DNA of 64,000 bases, taken from NCBI RefSeq assembly GCF_014851395.1, contig NW_024040707.1, positions 13,800,187 through 13,864,186 on the forward strand. The letters are read 5' to 3'. Below the pieces are notes generated by a model that did not search any database, had not been told where the DNA came from, and saw nothing but the letters and a program-made list of their open reading frames with translations. A program made the position numbers and the translations under genes. Every line of letters starts with the position of its first letter. Position 1 is the stretch's first letter. The stretch comes from Micropterus salmoides (taxonomy: Eukaryota > Chordata > Actinopteri > Centrarchiformes > Centrarchidae). This document shows, piece by piece, positions 47,070-59,880 of the stretch.

Positions 47070-47810
47070 ATGGACGACGACTTTTCAACGGACTCGGAGG
47101 CTGCTACACCGGTTGGTAGCCCCTCTTCCAGCCCTGCCTTCAAAGTAAAAAGGAAAGAAAAGAGCGACTTGTCCCTGGAGGATATTCAGGCTAACATTCT
47201 AGCTGCAGTTAACCAGAGAGCTGATAACCTGGAACTGATGGTAAGAGACAACAAGTCAGGCATCGAAGAGCTGAAAACCTCCATGAATTTTGCCTTCGCC
47301 CAAATCGAAGCTTTGAAAAATGACAACAAAAAGTTATCTGAGCTCTGCAACAGTAATGAAAAAACTATAAAACTCATGGAAATTCGGCTCACTGAGACTG
47401 AAAGATACAGGCGGAGATGGTCTCTAAGGCTGTATGGGCTACCAGAGGAAAAGGAGGAAAATGTAAAAAGAAAGGTGATAGACATTTGTCAGCAGATTGC
47501 TCCTAACCAAAATATGAATCAAGCCATTGATGTCGTACACCGAATTGGAAGGAGGGAAGCTGGCAACACGCATCCTCGCTCCGTGATCATCCTCTTCGCC
47601 TTCCGCACAGTGAGGGACGACATCTGGAAAAATACACGAAACCACACTTTCCTGAGGGAGAAGAGGCTCCGCTTTGGCGAGGATCTCACTCAGGCTGACA
47701 AGAAGACCCGAGAGAGGCTGTGGCCCCGCATCGAAGAAGCGAGGAAACAAGGAAAGCGAGCTTTTTTCAGAGGAACCCGAGCCTTCATAGAGGATGTGGA
47801 GATCCTTTAA
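47070..47810 (+). CDS. L1 ORF1 protein (RNA-binding chaperone type)
   Basis: Binds L1 RNA in the L1 ribonucleoprotein and acts as a nucleic-acid chaperone in retrotransposition (family knowledge). From this ATG the frame is 246 aa: an acidic/Ser-rich head, a predicted coiled coil (about residues 35-120, many heptad Leu/Ile), an RRM-like middle (RRWSLRLYGLPEE, VIDVVHRIGRRE-type segment) and a C-terminal domain ending RLWPRIEEARKQGKRAFF. An earlier ATG at 46958 opens a basic frame (MSEQKQNRKQKRKDRAQ) that looks like the original N-terminus and would need a one-base shift near 47035 to join, so the full protein is probably broken. Same element as the ORF2 remnant downstream. Confidence 0.8.
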   Translation: MDDDFSTDSEAATPVGSPSSSPAFKVKRKEKSDLSLEDIQANILAAVNQRADNLELMVRDNKSGIEELKTSMNFAFAQIEALKNDNKKLSELCNSNEKTIKLMEIRLTETERYRRRWSLRLYGLPEEKEENVKRKVIDICQQIAPNQNMNQAIDVVHRIGRREAGNTHPRSVIILFAFRTVRDDIWKNTRNHTFLREKRLRFGEDLTQADKKTRERLWPRIEEARKQGKRAFFRGTRAFIEDVEIL

Positions 47811-48020
47811 GAGGGTTCCTAATGAGCTACACTAGGACGTTGTTGTAAACTCTGAACCTGTGCCCTATCTTTCTGTGGCTGTTTTAAGGGGTAAGAACAT
47901 CTGTTCAGGTAACTGTTCTAATACCTATGTTGGCTAACGCTATATCTATTCAGAGGGCTGAATTTCATCCTCTCTCAGGGTTTATTATATATTAATAATA
48001 ACTAATAATAATATACATAT

Positions 48021-48741
48021 TGTTATGACCCTGGGGTCATATTTTGTTGTTTGTTTATCTCTCCTGGCAATGTCAGCTGTTCTCCTCCATTAGAGTGTGT
48101 GTGTGAGTGTATGCAGGTACTGGAGAACAGATGGACACACTGGATTGGTCTGGTTGAGCTGATTGGAGCATCCTGATTGGGCATCTGGTCTGGATGACAG
48201 CAGCCATCTTAAGCTCTACTGACAGGAACTCTGCCCCTCTCTCTGCCATTCCCAACCTGCCTGAGGACTGTGTGTTATATCTGTGTTTATTATACATAGT
48301 GAACGGTTGTGACTATATTCAACTTAGATTGTAAGTAGTATCGTAGTCCTTCTGATTGTCTTATGACAACCTGGTTTTGTTGGCTTTGCCATTTTTGTTG
48401 CTATGAAGCAATTTCCTTTGTTGTAGCTATATTGTGTCAGCTACTAGCAGTGAGTAGGAGTGAGAAGCCCTTTCTTTTGTTTGCACCGTTTTCTCCTGTT
48501 TTTGGACTTAGAAGCCTAGTTTTAGAGCTTTGTCTTTCTTTACCTTTTGGTTTTGGGTTTAGGAAAGATTTAGGTTTTTCTTAGTGTTTTGGTTGTTGTT
48601 TTGGGCACTGCTCATCTCCGATGTATAATAAAAACTGCTAAATTGTATTTGTTGTGTGCTGGCCTTGTTTGGGAATGGGAAGAGTGGGAGGCCACACATT
48701 TATGTTACCTCCAGGACACCCCTAGACCTTGGGACGTAACA
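48021..48741 (+). mobile_element. Solo LTR nested between the L1 ORFs
   Basis: Begins TGTTATGACCC and ends GGGACGTAACA, imperfect inverted termini with TG..CA, 721 bp. AATAAA at about 48628. Flanks are ATAT on both sides, but the region is AT-repetitive so the duplication is not certain. It sits in the inter-ORF region and must be younger than the L1. Confidence 0.75.
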
Positions 48742-48911
48742 ATATATATATATATATATAAAACATATTATACTTTATATTAACCCAGTCATTTATGAAA
48801 AACACAAGCACTCTGTAATTACTTTAAAATGTTCCAAATCCACTTTTAAGAGGCAGAAGCTGTTATTGCTTAGGTTGTTTTTCTCTCATAAAGAGAACTG
48901 TTCTTTAGAGG

Positions 48912-51900
48912 TTGATGAAACTACTTTCTATAAATGCCAGAGGACTACGAAACATTGTTAAAAGAAAAGCCATCTTCATTTTTTGTAAGGACTACGATGC
49001 TGATATTATTTTCATCCAAGAGACTCACTCATGTAAAGAGGATGAAAAGTTATGGAAGAGTCAATGGGGAGAGGACATCTGGTTGACTCATGGATCCAAC
49101 CACTCAGCAGGGGTTGCTACTCTCACTCATAAATTTAAAGGAAAGGTTGTTAATACCGTTAGGGATACCAATGGTCACTGGATTATTACTATTACCTGTT
49201 TGGAAGATGCATTTTTATTTTAGGCAACGTCTATGGGTACTGCTCACTCTCTCATAATTCGAAACTTTTGGAGGAGCTGGACTCGGTTTTAAATGAGCTG
49301 ATGTCTAAATATCCTGTAGCTAAGGTCATTTTGGGCGGTGACTTTAATATGGTTATGGATAACCAATTAGACAGGTGCCCGCCAAAACTAGCTCCAAACT
49401 CAAAAAAACTAATTGACTTTACAAAAAGACTGGATCTCATTGATATATGGAGGGAAAAAAATACATTGTTGAAAACATACACGTGGAGCAACAGAAACCA
49501 TACGCTACAGTCCAGAATAGATTTCTGGTTGATCTCGGCTGAGTTAGAGCCCTCCGTTGAGTCATGCACTGTCTCTCCTTATCTCTTTATCGATTCAGGT
49601 CAGCAAGGAACAAAGAGGGAGATTCCCCAGCGGTTACTGGAAATTAAATAATTCTCTATTATCTCATGAGGAACTAAAAATAAAAATAGAACTTCTTATC
49701 TCAGAACAATGGGAGGCTGCAAGAAAAGGCAATCATTTTGGGACATCATGGGAACTTCTCAAATACAAAATTAGAGGCGTCTGCTCGGGTTAGGGCAAGA
49801 TAATGGCACACAAAAAGAAGAACATAACATACACGCTAATCAACAATATAAACATACTTACTGAAAAAAAGCAGCTGAGCCAAGAAGATAACAATGCCTT
49901 ATTAGACTTACAAAATCAACTAGGCGTTTTATATGAGAACAAAGCAAAAGGAGCTTTTATAAGGTCAAGTAGGAATTGGATGGAACAGGGAGAGAAAAAC
50001 AGCAGATATTTCTTTACCATGAAAAAAAGAAGACAAGAAAACAATACTATAAGAAAACTTAATATTGGGGAAAAGATTAGTGAGGACAGTAAAGAAATAT
50101 CAAACTATATATGTGCTTTCTACGAACAACTTTACTCAAGAGATAATAATCTCAAAGATCCAAATGAAATCTTTAACCTTATTGACTCACCTAACTGTGT
50201 GGATGAAGAATATAATAAAATCTGTTGTCAGGACATAACTATTGAGGAGATTAATTGGGGAATAACTCAGTTAAAGAACAATAAATCACCAGGCTGTGAT
50301 GGCCTGACTTCTGAGATGTATAAATGTTTCTCTGAGTCATTAGGTAAATTTCTCCTAGCTGTCTTCAAAGAATCTCTGGACAGAGGGGAACTCCCTCCCT
50401 CTCTGAGGCAAGGCGTCATAACACTTATTCCAAAACCTCACAAAGACTCTCTATTAATTGAAAATTGGCGACCCATTACATTGCTAAATAATGACTAAAA
50501 GATTCTAGCATCTATCTTTGCAAAACGTCTCAAATCTAAATTACACACTTTAATTGATGAATGCCAATCTGGTTTCATGAAAGACCGTCACATAGCCAAT
50601 AACATTCGCTTAGTTCTGGATCTGATGGAATACAAAGACTTTCTAGATGATGAACACCTTATCCTATTCTTAGACTTTCAAAAAGCTTTTGACACGGTAA
50701 GCCACAAATTTATTATTGACACTTGAAAATTTTTTAATTTTGATCAGAATTTTATTAATGCTGTGAAAACTCTGTACATGGGAGGAAACAGTTGTGTTAA
50801 ATTGGCGAATGGAACCTCACCTAGATTTTACATAAAGAAAGGGATCCGCCAAGGCTGCCCCACATCGCCTCTTTTATTTTTGATTGTAGCCCAAATCCTT
50901 TGTGTCCTAATTCACAAGAGTTCAATCAAAGGAATTACATTAAACGAAAGAGAAATAAAAATATCACAGCTGACTGATGACACAACCCTGTTTCTAAAAA
51001 ATGAATCCCAAATAGGAATTGCACTAAAGGTTGTGAATAAATTCTCTGAAAGCTCAGGATTTAATCTAAACCTATCAAAATGTGAGCTGTTTTCTCTTAA
51101 AAATAAGCACTCGGGTCAAATTTGTGGGATAAATATAAAGAATTTAGTAACCTATCTTGGAGTAAAAATCAGTCATAATCATAAGTTAATCACTGTACGA
51201 CTCTATTAATAAAAAGTTTGATTCTTGGCTTACAAGAGATATATCTACATATGGCAGGGTTCTTCTTTCTAAAGCAGAAGGTCTCTCACGAGCAGCATAT
51301 TTATTTACATCTATAGAAATAACTAAATTGTGCCAATCTAGACAAACTACTATATAATTTTATATGGAGGAAGAAGCCCCATAAAATCAGGAAAAACATC
51401 TTGACCAATAAAATTGAGGAAGGGGGTTTTTAAGGTAATTGACTTCTCGCTTTTCAATGAAATATTAAAAATTTACTGGTTTAAAAGATTTTTGAAAAAT
51501 CCAAACAGTTTGTGGAACATTGTTCCAAACTTTATTTTTGAAAAACTTGGTAAAATCACATTCTTGCTTCAGTGCCCATACTCCATCAACAGACTGCCAG
51601 TCAAACTGTCAAACTTCCATAAACAGGCTCTAACTTGTTGGTCACTTTTATACAAACACAATTTCTCCCCTCACAAATGTTTTATCTGGAACAACAGGAA
51701 CATCATACATAGAAACAAGACTCTCTTTATACAAAACTGGTTTAAACATGACATTGTACTGGTAGCCCAACTGTTAAATAACTCAAATCAAATTTTAACA
51801 TATGAAGACTTCACTCATAAATTTAACTTCCATCCTCCTAGAAAAGAACCAGAGCTATTCCCAATGGGATCATAACCTTACTTAGAGGTGAGAAAGATCT

Positions 51901-52468
51901 GGATCAAATGAATGTATTTTTGTCCAGCAGTGTTTCAATAAATGGTCTATCTTTTCTAGACAAAAAAGTCAACAACAAAGTAATTAAGAACCTTTTATGT
52001 GCAAAATCTATCCCTGCATGCAGACACAAATGGACCCCCCGGTATGAAAATATTAATTTGAATAGAGCATGGAGTAACCCACAAAATTTTTTAATTACAA
52101 ACAAAGTTAAAGAAATATCATTTAAAATTCTTCACCATTGTTACCCCTGTAATGAGATTATCTCGAAATTTATCCCTACTGTAGACGAAAAATGCTCCTT
52201 CTGCTCTCTGGAAACAGAAACGTTGGACCATTTATTCTATAGCTGTTCATACAGCTCTTCTCTGTGGAATGATATACAATGCTTCATTAATGGACACTTT
52301 GGATCAAACGTAAAAATATGCAATTTTGACATTTTATTTTATTTCTCTGATTCAAACTCCTCTGTACAATACATAGTCAATCTATTAATCTTGCTTGGAA
52401 AATTCTTTATTCATAAATCAAAATCTATGAAGAACAAACCTCTTTTCAATGTTTTTAAATTTGACTAA
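48912..52468 (+). pseudogene. L1 ORF2 remnant (endonuclease and reverse transcriptase), broken
   Basis: ORF2 proteins nick target DNA and prime cDNA synthesis there. Order: endonuclease start (LLSINARGLRN, IIFIQETHS), shift near 49222, endonuclease middle (VILGGDFNMVMD, SRIDFWLIS), shift near 49600, linker, RT (KSPGCDGLTSEMY, LIPKPHKD, NWRPITLLNND), stop TAA at about 50496, SGFMKDRHIANN, LDFQKAFDTVSH, stop at about 50724, KKGIRQGCPTSPLLF, then a QLTDDTTLF catalytic box in which Ala is replaced by Thr, then a shifted C-terminal region with the zinc-type CSFCSLETETLDHLFYSC. At least two stops and four shifts. Confidence 0.88.
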
Positions 52469-52819
52469 AAAAATTATATAGTCTGTATTTCTGGACTGAA
52501 GAGTAAATCAGCATCAAAATGTTTACAACATTTATCTAATATAACTTTATAATTAATTTAACTGATATTTTGTTTGACACTCTGGCTGTATACTTTATTT
52601 TGTTTTATCATTTATTTATTTTTTTGTTTGTTTTTTTGTTATTTATTTTTTTCACTGTCTCTGTTTTTTCTTCCTTATAAAAACGTGAACTGTAACTATA
52701 TAATTCTTGTAATAAAAAAAAATATATATATCAAAGATCCTTGCTCCTTCTCAACTCTCTGGTAATATTCTATTCACAAAATACAACCAATAGTACGGTA
52801 ATGTTAAATCTTACTTGTG

Positions 52820-53012
52820 AAAAGTAATCCCCCGAGCCCTGCTTGCTATGGTCCGCCGATTTGAGCATGAATATGCTGCACAGTGCTCTAGCATCTTGCT
52901 TTCTTCATCTGCGCAACTGGGAGTACGACGAGTGCGGTTCAAGATGGCGGCCGCATTTCTTGCGCTCAGTGGCCAATAGGGCGTCTACCTCTATATATGT
53001 CTATGACCATAA
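52820..53012 (-). repeat. Repeat terminus, inverted relative to 44106-44141
   Basis: The end AGGGCGTCTACCTCTATATA..GTCTATGACCATAA is the complement of 44106-44141. The rest includes AAGATGGCGGCCGC. Probably a fish MITE or other short element; its second end was not identified. Confidence 0.5.
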
Positions 53013-53213
53013 CGGCAACATGGCTTTGGTGTGTGAAGCTCTGAATTGAATAAATTAATGAATGATGTTTGTGATGCCAATACAAGACTTATTAGCTTTT
53101 TAATAAAGGTGTCTGTCTATATGATACAATGACAGGGTCATAAGGAAAGTGGAATCCTGGGAGAAGGTTATGATAATTGGTTTGTGACTTTAGATAATAG
53201 AGACAACATTTTA

Positions 53214-53705
53214 TGTAAATAACCCAGTACATGTTTAGCTCTACAGAAGAAATATTATTGTTGAACAGTCATTTCAGTTGGCTTTATTAGGTATTTTACC
53301 TTGTTTAAGCCCTAGTGTCTTACTTCCTGTTCTGACTAGAGGTGCCTTTATTTTGAAAGCCACCCGCTGGCACCGTAACTAGTTTTCCTGCTACTTGCGA
53401 CGGAGAGACTGTAATATGTACACACAGTATATATAGTATATATCATAATACTGTGATATTAACATGGTGGTGGTGTTTTGAAGTAGTTTGAACAATTGTG
53501 GCTGTTTATAGCTGGGCAAATACTGGGCTTGTGAGTTAGTGCTAAACTATGTTAATGCTCTGAAACTATATGGTAAGGTAGCTAATGCGGTTGTTGTTTG
53601 TGTTGTTTATTTTTGTAACCAGCTCTTACGTTGGTTTTGGGATTTTCAATAAATCTAAAATCATCAGTTCAAGTGTCAGACCATCTTTCGGAGGGATGTG
53701 CTACA
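53214..53705 (+). repeat. 5' LTR of the BEL element
   Basis: 492 bp. Compared by eye with the 3' LTR it shows four substitutions, a one-base indel, and replacement of a block of about 50 bases by a short TATATAGTATATAT stretch near 53425-53442. AATAAA at about 53648. No obvious primer-binding site was identified just after it. Confidence 0.93.
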
Positions 53706-53841
53706 GTAAGAGCTTGACCTGCACCTGCTGCATCACGCTGCCTGTGGAACTCATGAGAAGACGGCAAGACACGGCATACAGAGCAGTGAGTTGCAACATC
53801 TAGTGTGATGGTCAACGGTGAGTAATACAACTGTACTCAAA

Positions 53842-55713
53842 ATGGACGGCATAAAGGAACACATACATAAGCTACAAATGGAAATTCAAGAAGGTAGAGG
53901 CTTACTTGATCAAGAGGAATATGAAGGCATGTCAAGGCAGGAACTAAAGGAGTTTACTGAATGTAAGAAAAAACAACTAGCCGAACTTCAACACAAAATG
54001 GATGACGCTGAGGGGTTAACACTACCACGTCGTTCAGAACGTACTACTGTGCCCACAGAGAAAATACTCACTTACCAAAAGGAGGAACTTAGTAAAAAGG
54101 AAAAAAGACTACTTAGCCTGTACGAACAATGGAAGATTCAAATCAGAACATCCAAAGAAAATTTAAAGACAAACATATCAGAAACAGAACTGGCTACAAT
54201 GGCAGACACCATTGAAAATGGAAGGGATGATCTCATGAGACGTTATAATGAAATAAGAGAACGGGCCACACCATCCCCTGAGCTAAGACGCAAAATTGAT
54301 GCATGTGAGGCGGTAACTAAAGACATTATAAAGGTAATCTATGAACGCCTATCAGCAGTAGATGGCGACTTTGATGCAGAGTGTGAAAGGCACCGGCTCC
54401 GTCAGCTACTAGCCCACGACTATGCTTACTCCATATATGGTACGGCCTCTCAGTCAGGCGCCAGGCGCCATTCAGAATCAATGCTCATATCTGCAAAAAG
54501 GGCTGATGCAGCCGCAGAGCTCACTGCTAAGGAGGCTCAATATAAACTGATGCAGGAAGAAAGAAATCAAAGGGAGAAAATAAGAGAAATGGAAGAGCAA
54601 CATAAAAAAGAGTTAGAAGTGCAGAAGTCTGAATTAGAGCGTCTACAGGCAGAAAGGGACGCTGAGGCCGCTCGAGCCAGACTTGAGATATATGACAGAG
54701 AAATTGGACAGGATACTGATAGTCAGCCCATACAGCAGAACATCAGACAGATCACTCCTAACACCCCAGCCTACAGCCAAAACCCTCACCATGCCACACC
54801 AGCGCCCCCTACTGATATGTCCAAGCAATCCATGACAGCATAGCCATAAACAGACTCCCAATGCCAATGCCCACGGTATTTAGTGGAGACCCAATTTTCT
54901 ACATTGAATGGAAGGCCTCGTTCTTGTCACTTGTGGACCGAAAGGGTATTTCTTCAGCTGATAAACTTTACTACTTAAAGAAATACGTCTGTGGCCCTGC
55001 TTACAAATGCCTTGAAGGCACCTTTTATCGAACCGATGAAGAGGCATACAGGGATGCATGGAATAAGCTCAATCAACGCTATGGTCAGCCATTTCCCATC
55101 CAAAGAGCCTTTAGGGACAAACTATGAAAATGGCCAAAAATACAGTCCAAAGATGCAGAAGGGTTAAGAGCATTCTCAGACTTCCTAAATGCCTGCCTGC
55201 AAGCCATGCCTCATGTGAAGGGTCTAGAAATATTAAGTGACTGAGGAAAACCAAAAGCTAACACAGAAAGTTCCTGATTGGGTAGCATCCCATTGGAATT
55301 GCAGAGTTACGACAGCCCTCTTGGAAAATAAAGAGTTTCCCACCTTTGAGGATTTCACAAAGTTTGTGTCAGTGGAAGCAGAGATAGCATGCAACCCAGT
55401 CACCTCCCTTCATGCTCTTCACACATCTAACCCATCCCATGACAAGAAAGGCACAAGGGAAACAAAGGGAAACAAAGCCAATGTCTTCAGCACTCAAACC
55501 GCCATAAACAATGATAAACCACCACCAGGCAATGGGAGATCAAGGCCCCCCTGTCTGTGGTGCAAAGATGACAAACATCAACTCCCCAAGTGCCCAGACT
55601 TCATGGATAGGTCCCTTGAAGACCGACAGAAACATGTAAAGGACAACAAGCTGTTACGGATGTGTGAAACCAGGTCACGGCGCCAAGGAATGTCGTCATC
55701 GCCACATTTGTGA
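53842..55713 (+). pseudogene. BEL gag remnant
   Basis: Starts MDGIKEHIHKLQME and continues as a long charged coiled coil (to about 54720; KEAQYKLMQEERNQREK-like heptads). A frame change lies near 54780-54840, then the conserved capsid-like VFSGDPIFYIEWKASF segment (DUF1759 type). TGA at 55125-55127 follows RDKL and a small deletion shifts the frame near 55235. The end has the zinc knuckle CLWCKDDKHQLPKC (about 55548-55590). Could not make an intact Gag. Confidence 0.88.
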
Positions 55714-58700
55714 TGTGTGCAAGGGAAGGCACCCGACCTGTCCCCATGATGAAAACTACAGAAAACATGAGTTTAGAGAAAGGCCTTTATCCATTGTGAA
55801 CACAGCTTTAAACGCAGCAGATGGAACCACAGTAGCCATGGCACTCAGCGTCACCAGAGGGGGTCAGTTCTGCAGCACTTCCATGATCGTCCCTGTGTGG
55901 GTGTCCTCTGCTACAAATCCATCCCAGGAGCAGCTTGTCTATGCATTATTAGACACTCAAAGCGACAGCACATTCATCGAAAATGAGGTAAGCAAGGAAT
56001 TACAAGCAGATGCCTATCCTGTGAAACTGAAACTTACCACCATGCTTGGAGAGAGCATGATCATGAAGAGTGAAAGGGTTTCCGGACTTCGTGTGAGAGG
56101 CTACAATCCATGCTTTCACATTGACCTACCTCCTTCATACACAAAGGACTGCATTCCAGTGAATGATGATCATATACCCACTCATGACACAGCAAAACAA
56201 TGGCCTCACTTGACAACAATCACCGATAAGATTCCACCTCTCCTTTGCTGTGAAGTAGGACTCTTAATTGGCTACAACTGTCCCAGAGCACTAACACCTA
56301 GGCAGGTGCTAGCAGGAAAAGACGACAAACCCTATGCCATCCTTACAGACTTGGGATGGAGCATGGTGGGCTGCTCAACACCGCACCTGGATGAAACAGG
56401 ATCCAGCCTGTGTCATAGAGTCGCAGTAAAGAAACTCCCTCCTGTAACGCCATTGGATGTGTTAAGTGCCCTGGAGTCAGACTTTAAGGACACTAAAACA
56501 GACGACAAGACTGTCTCACAAGAGGATCTTGTTTTCTTGGACAAACTCAAAGGGAGCATTAAGAAAAATGAGCAGGGACATTATGAAATGCCCTTGCCCT
56601 TTAAGCAACGGCCATACTTACCGGATAACAAGAAACTTGCTGAAATCAGGCTCAGTCACTTACGACAGAAATTTCACAGAGATGAGAAATATAAGAAGGA
56701 CTACACAGCATACATGAATGAGGTCATTGAAAGAGGTGATGTTGAAGAGGTAGATGAAAACGGAACTAATGGTGAACGGTGGTACATTCCCCATCATGGC
56801 ATATACCACCCTAAAAAGCCTGGTAAACTGCGTGTCGTGTTCGACTGTTCAGCAAAGTACGGCGGCACAAGCCTCAATGAACACCTTCTTCCAGGGCCAG
56901 ACATGATCAACAACCTAACGGGCGTCCTCATACAGTTCAGACAACATCCTGTAGCTCTCATGTGCGACATAGAGAAAATGTTTCACCAGTTCCATGTCCA
57001 GAAGGATGACCGCAACTACCTGCGCTTCCTGTGGTGGAAAAAGGGGGACACAGACATATCACCTCAAGAGTTCCGAGTGAAGGTACATCTCTTTGGTGCA
57101 GTGTCATCCCCTGGCTGTGCAAACTATGGGCTGAAATACTTAGCCAAGGAAAACAGTCACTTGCATCCAGTAGGATCTCAGTTCATGGCAAGAGACTTTC
57201 ACGTTGTTAATGGAGTCACAAGTAGAAAAACTGTGTAAGAGGCTATTCAAGTGGCACACGAGGCAAGAGAGATATGCGCCAAAGGTGGTCTCCGTCTTCA
57301 CAAATTTGTGTCAAACAACCATGCTGTCCTGCAGAGCCTACCCTCATCAGAGTGTGCAATCGATGCCAAGACAAAGGATTTGACCTTCACTGACATACCA
57401 CTAGAGCAAGCGTTAGTGATTCACTGGAGCATTGAGACAGATAGCTTCAGATTTAACAACACTTTGAAAGACCAACCAGCGACACGTAGAGGCATATTGT
57501 CCACGGTGGCCTCCATATATGATTCCCTTGGCTTCCTTGCACCATATGTTTTCACTGGGAAGAAGATCTTACAGGAAATGTGCCACCAAGGTGTTGGCTG
57601 GGATGACCCCCTGCCAGAGATACTGAAGCCACTGTGGGAGAGCTGGCGACACGACTTCGCCAACCTAGAGAAGATAAACATAGCCCGATGTTACATACCT
57701 GCCAATTTTGGAGAGGTTGTAGAAACAGAGCTTCACCACTTTTCGGATGCGAGCACCAGCGGATACGGTCAATGCTCTTATCTGAGAGTCAGGAACCAAA
57801 GAGGAGACGTTCACTGTTCCCTAGCCATAGGAAAGGCCCGCGTTTCTCCCACCAAGTTGATCACAATACCTAGGCTTGAATTAACTGCAGCAGTGGTCTC
57901 AGTCGGTGTCCGCAACATGCTCAGAGAGGAGCTTGGGTCTTTTGATGGGAAAGAGTACTTCCGGACAGACTCCAAGGTAGTTTTAGGCTACATAAATAAC
58001 GATGCACGGCGCTTTCACACCTTTGTTGCCAACTGGGTCCAGAAGATCCGTCATAGCACAACTCCCCAGCAATGGTTTTATGTCCCTACAGATGAAAACC
58101 CAGCAGATGGTGCTTCCCGAGGGAGAACTGTAAATGAACTGCTTACATCAAACTGGTTCACTGGTCCCATGTTCCTCTGGGAAAAGGAAATATCTACACC
58201 AAAGGATGTAGTACCGGACCTATTCATAGGAGATCCAGAAATCAGAAAGGTACGAATGCTGCAAACAAAGACCACAGAAACAAAGAGTCTTGCCGACTGC
58301 CTCTCTAAGTTTTCATCATGGTCCCGAGCCATCAAGGCTGTGGCGCGCCTTTTGAGACGGGCTAAGAAAATTATTTCAAGTGTCCTTACTACAGTAAGTG
58401 AACAGGAAAGCGCTGAGCGTGTCATAATCCCAAATCTGCAAAGCCAAGCATACAAGAAAGAAATTCAGCTGTTAAACAAAGGAAGTCAACTTCCATGTCA
58501 CAACAAACTGAGCCACCTTGATGTTTTTCTTGACACAGATGGCCTCCTCAAGGTGGGAGGAAGACTCCGCCACTCCTTGCTGACCCATTCAAGCATCCAA
58601 TTGTCATCCCCAAAGAGCACCACGTGACAAAGTTGATAATAGCTCACAAACACGAAAAGACAAAGCATCAGGGAAAAGGCTTCACCACAAACAAAATTAG

Positions 58701-59785
58701 ATCCAGTGGCTTTTGGATTCCTGGAATGAGCCGAGCAATTGCTTCATACATCCGCCAGTGTGTGGTGTGTCGTAGACTCAGGAGACTCCCAGAGAGACAA
58801 AGGATGGCTGATCTTCCTGTGGAACGTGTAGAGCCCTCCCCACCATTCACATATTGTGGATTGCTTTGGTCCTTTTGCCACTACGGAAGGACGGAAACAG
58901 CATAAACGATATGGACTGCTCTTTACCTGCTTTTGCTCACGGGGCATCCATATTGAGATGCTAGAGGATTTGTCCACCGATGCCTTCATCAACGGCCTGC
59001 GATGCTTCATTGCTCTTCGAGGTGCAGTCCGTCAAATCCAGTGTGATCAAGGCACTAACTTTGTTGGTGCCAAGTATGAATTCAAGGCAGCGCTAAAAGA
59101 GCTTGATTCACAGAGGCTGAGTATGTTTCTGTCTGAAAGGCAGTGTGACTTTGTCATGAACGCGCCCCACTCCAGTCATGCAGGTGGCGTGTGGGAGCGA
59201 CAGATAAAGACAGTCAGGAGTGTTCTGAACTCCACTCTATCACTTTCTGATGGCAGACTCAACGACGCTTCACTAAGGACTCTACTTTATGAGGCCATGG
59301 CCATAGTCAACAGTCGACCCCTCACGGTGGATAACCTGAACAATCCTGACAGCCTAGAACCACTCACCCCCAATCATCTGATCAACATGAAATCCAGCGC
59401 AGCACTGCCTCCACCTGGCACTTTCCCCAGAGAGGACTTGTATGGAGTGAAAAGATGGCGCCGCGTGCAGTATCTGGCAGAGCAGTTTTGGAGTCGCTGG
59501 AAACAGGAGTATCTGCACAACATCACCGCAAGGCAGCGTTGGCACTCGCCGATGAGGAATCTACTAGTAGGTGATATTGTGATGGACACAGGCAAACTGT
59601 TGCCCAGAAGTGAGTGGAGACTCGCTAGGGTCTTAGAGACGGTCAGAGGTAAGGATGGACTCGTAAGGAGAGTGGAAATCTCATTTGGAGATAAGAGACT
59701 AAACAAGAAAGGTGAGCGCCTTGGAAAACTTTCCGTGGTGGAGCGTCCAGTGCAGAAGCTAGTTCTGTTGTTAGAGGCTTCTTAA
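55664..59785 (+). pseudogene. BEL pol remnant (protease, RT, RNase H, integrase), broken
   Basis: In order: Cys/His-rich HICDVCKGRHPTC (55690-55745), aspartic protease with LLDTQSDSTFIE (about 55948-55983), RT from KLRVVFDCSAKYGG (56825 on) with LMCDIEKMFHQF, and LFGAVSSPGCAN. The catalytic box position (57200-57211) reads HVVN, so both catalytic aspartates are gone. TAA at 57236-57238 is in frame; RNase H/Pao region 57251-58600 (HHFSDASTSGYGQ, RLELTAAVV, TDSKVVLGYI); shift near 58600; integrase zinc finger (HQGKGFT, CVVCRR); shift near 58850; integrase core with QCDQGTNFVG and HAGGVWERQIK, catalytic Asp/Asp/Glu present; C-terminal RRVQYLAEQFWSRWKQEYL (DUF5641 type). Confidence 0.9.
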
Positions 59786-59880
59786 GCCCATGACTGTTTA
59801 AAAAACACTTTCTGTCCTAATAGAAAAATTATTCGTAGTTCATGTCATTTTATGTAAAATACTCATAATTTTGGTGGGAG

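Larger units (their letters stand above)
46821..52727 (+). mobile_element. Full-length L1-clade LINE with 12-bp target duplications
   Basis: ATATCAAAGATC occurs at 46809-46820 and again at 52728-52739 and brackets the whole element. It starts ATTCCGGTGATGGCGGAGC, carries ORF1 and ORF2, and ends in a short A-rich tail (AATAAAAAAAAA). About 5.2 kb without the nested 721-bp LTR, close to the usual L1 size in fish. Frame damage in ORF2 makes it inactive. Confidence 0.9.

Noticed and set aside
47186..47750. Minus-strand frames of about 100 codons over the L1 ORF1
   Set aside because: Complement of a long coiled-coil coding frame; no domain.
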